Shown: positions 6,090-6,381 of the stretch, in pieces | Numbering within the stretch: the first letter of the stretch is position 1 | How the letters are laid out: every line of letters begins with the position of its first letter | NCBI GenBank assembly: GCA_023419055.1 | Contig: JAEZYO010000267.1 | Coordinates: 1-6,381, forward strand | Reading direction: 5' to 3' | Length of the DNA: 6,381 bases | Source: Pseudomonadota bacterium | GTDB lineage: Bacteria; Myxococcota; Polyangia; Polyangiales; Polyangiaceae | The notes under the pieces: generated by a model | Seen by the model: the letters and a program-made list of their open reading frames with translations, nothing else | Told to the model about the DNA's origin: nothing | Database searches by the model: none | Position numbers and translations under genes: made by a program

Positions 6090-6113
6090 CCCCGGATCCC
6101 GCGAGATCCGGGG
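6090..6113 (+). terminator. Strong hairpin after the metallopeptidase gene
   Basis: CCCCGGATC (6090-6098) pairs perfectly with GATCCGGGG (6105-6113) around a 6-nt loop, 54 nt after the stop codon. A second small stem, CTCGA 6115-6119 with TCGAG 6125-6129, follows and is trailed only by TTT (6131-6133). A terminator is the simplest reading, although the U-tract is weak. The stretch from 6036 to 6165 otherwise holds no gene that I can see. Confidence 0.55.
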
Positions 6114-6165
6114 CCTCGAGGCCGTCGAGCTTTACGTTCGCCGGAGCCGGCCCAAAATCTAGCTC

Positions 6166-6381
6166 GTGATCGCAGCACCCTCACTCACCCGCATGGCCTA
6201 CCGCGCGCACTCGGCCTGTGTCCGGCTGCCGCTCGTGGCTGCGCACATCGGGCTCCGCCCCTTCTCGCGCCGCGCCGAGACTCCGCAAGCGACCGACTTG
6301 GCAGCGCTCCGACGGCGGCACGAGGAGCTCCTCGACAGGGACTACCGCAACGCCGAGGCGGGATTTTACCCCAAGCGCCTT
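6166..6381 (+). CDS. Start of an unidentified gene, possibly a methyltransferase (3' end outside window)
   Basis: A frame stays open from just after a TAG at 6160 to the right edge. It can start at GTG 6166 or ATG 6193; neither has a convincing Shine-Dalgarno, and the choice is open. From ATG 6193 there are 63 visible residues: MAYRAHSACVRLPLVAAHIG, a basic turn, then a charged helix LAALRRRHEELLDRDYRNAE and GFYPKRL. Clean third-position G/C bias supports coding. The closing segment (RHEELLDRDYRNAEAGFYPKRL region) reminds me of the N-terminal lead-in to some class I SAM-dependent methyltransferases, but no SAM-binding motif is in view, so the function is a weak guess. Confidence 0.5.
   Translation, partial: MIAAPSLTRMAYRAHSACVRLPLVAAHIGLRPFSRRAETPQATDLAALRRRHEELLDRDYRNAEAGFYPKRL

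Overview
The window is GC-rich bacterial DNA with every recognisable gene on the + strand. The style suggests a myxobacterium (Polyangia/Myxococcota). The evidence is a secreted lipoprotein with a Gly/Ser-rich linker followed by many four-cysteine repeats, a second lipoprotein with an Ala/Ser-rich linker, strong G/C third-position bias and an HflX of divergent type. This placement is an inference from gene style, because no rRNA or other decisive marker is present.

Layout: (1) 1-936 is the 3' part of an HflX-type ribosome-associated GTPase, cut by the left edge. (2) 1131-2819 encodes a 562-residue lipoprotein made mainly of 14 tandem four-cysteine repeats. (3) 2820-3025 is an intergenic stretch unusually full of inverted repeats, including a 75-nt imperfect hairpin followed by TTTT. 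(4) 3026-3919 and 3931-4365 are a tightly spaced pair: an NADP-type beta-hydroxyacid dehydrogenase and a YqeY-family protein. (5) 4526-5185 is a small lipoprotein of unknown function. (6) 5307-6035 is a TPR-like/zincin fusion with an HExxH motif. (7) A strong hairpin lies at 6090-6113, and the start of another reading frame (from 6166 or 6193) runs off the right edge. It may be the N-terminus of a methyltransferase, but this is weak.

The genes do not form one obvious pathway. Only the dehydrogenase/yqeY pair looks co-transcribed (11-nt gap, Shine-Dalgarno overlapping the stop codon). Two products are predicted to be exported and lipid-anchored; the others are cytoplasmic. No tRNA, rRNA, CRISPR array, transposase or phage gene was seen. 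I found no convincing new multi-gene system. The least ordinary items are the cysteine-repeat lipoprotein, with its fixed framework and one variable loop, and the nested hairpins directly downstream of it.
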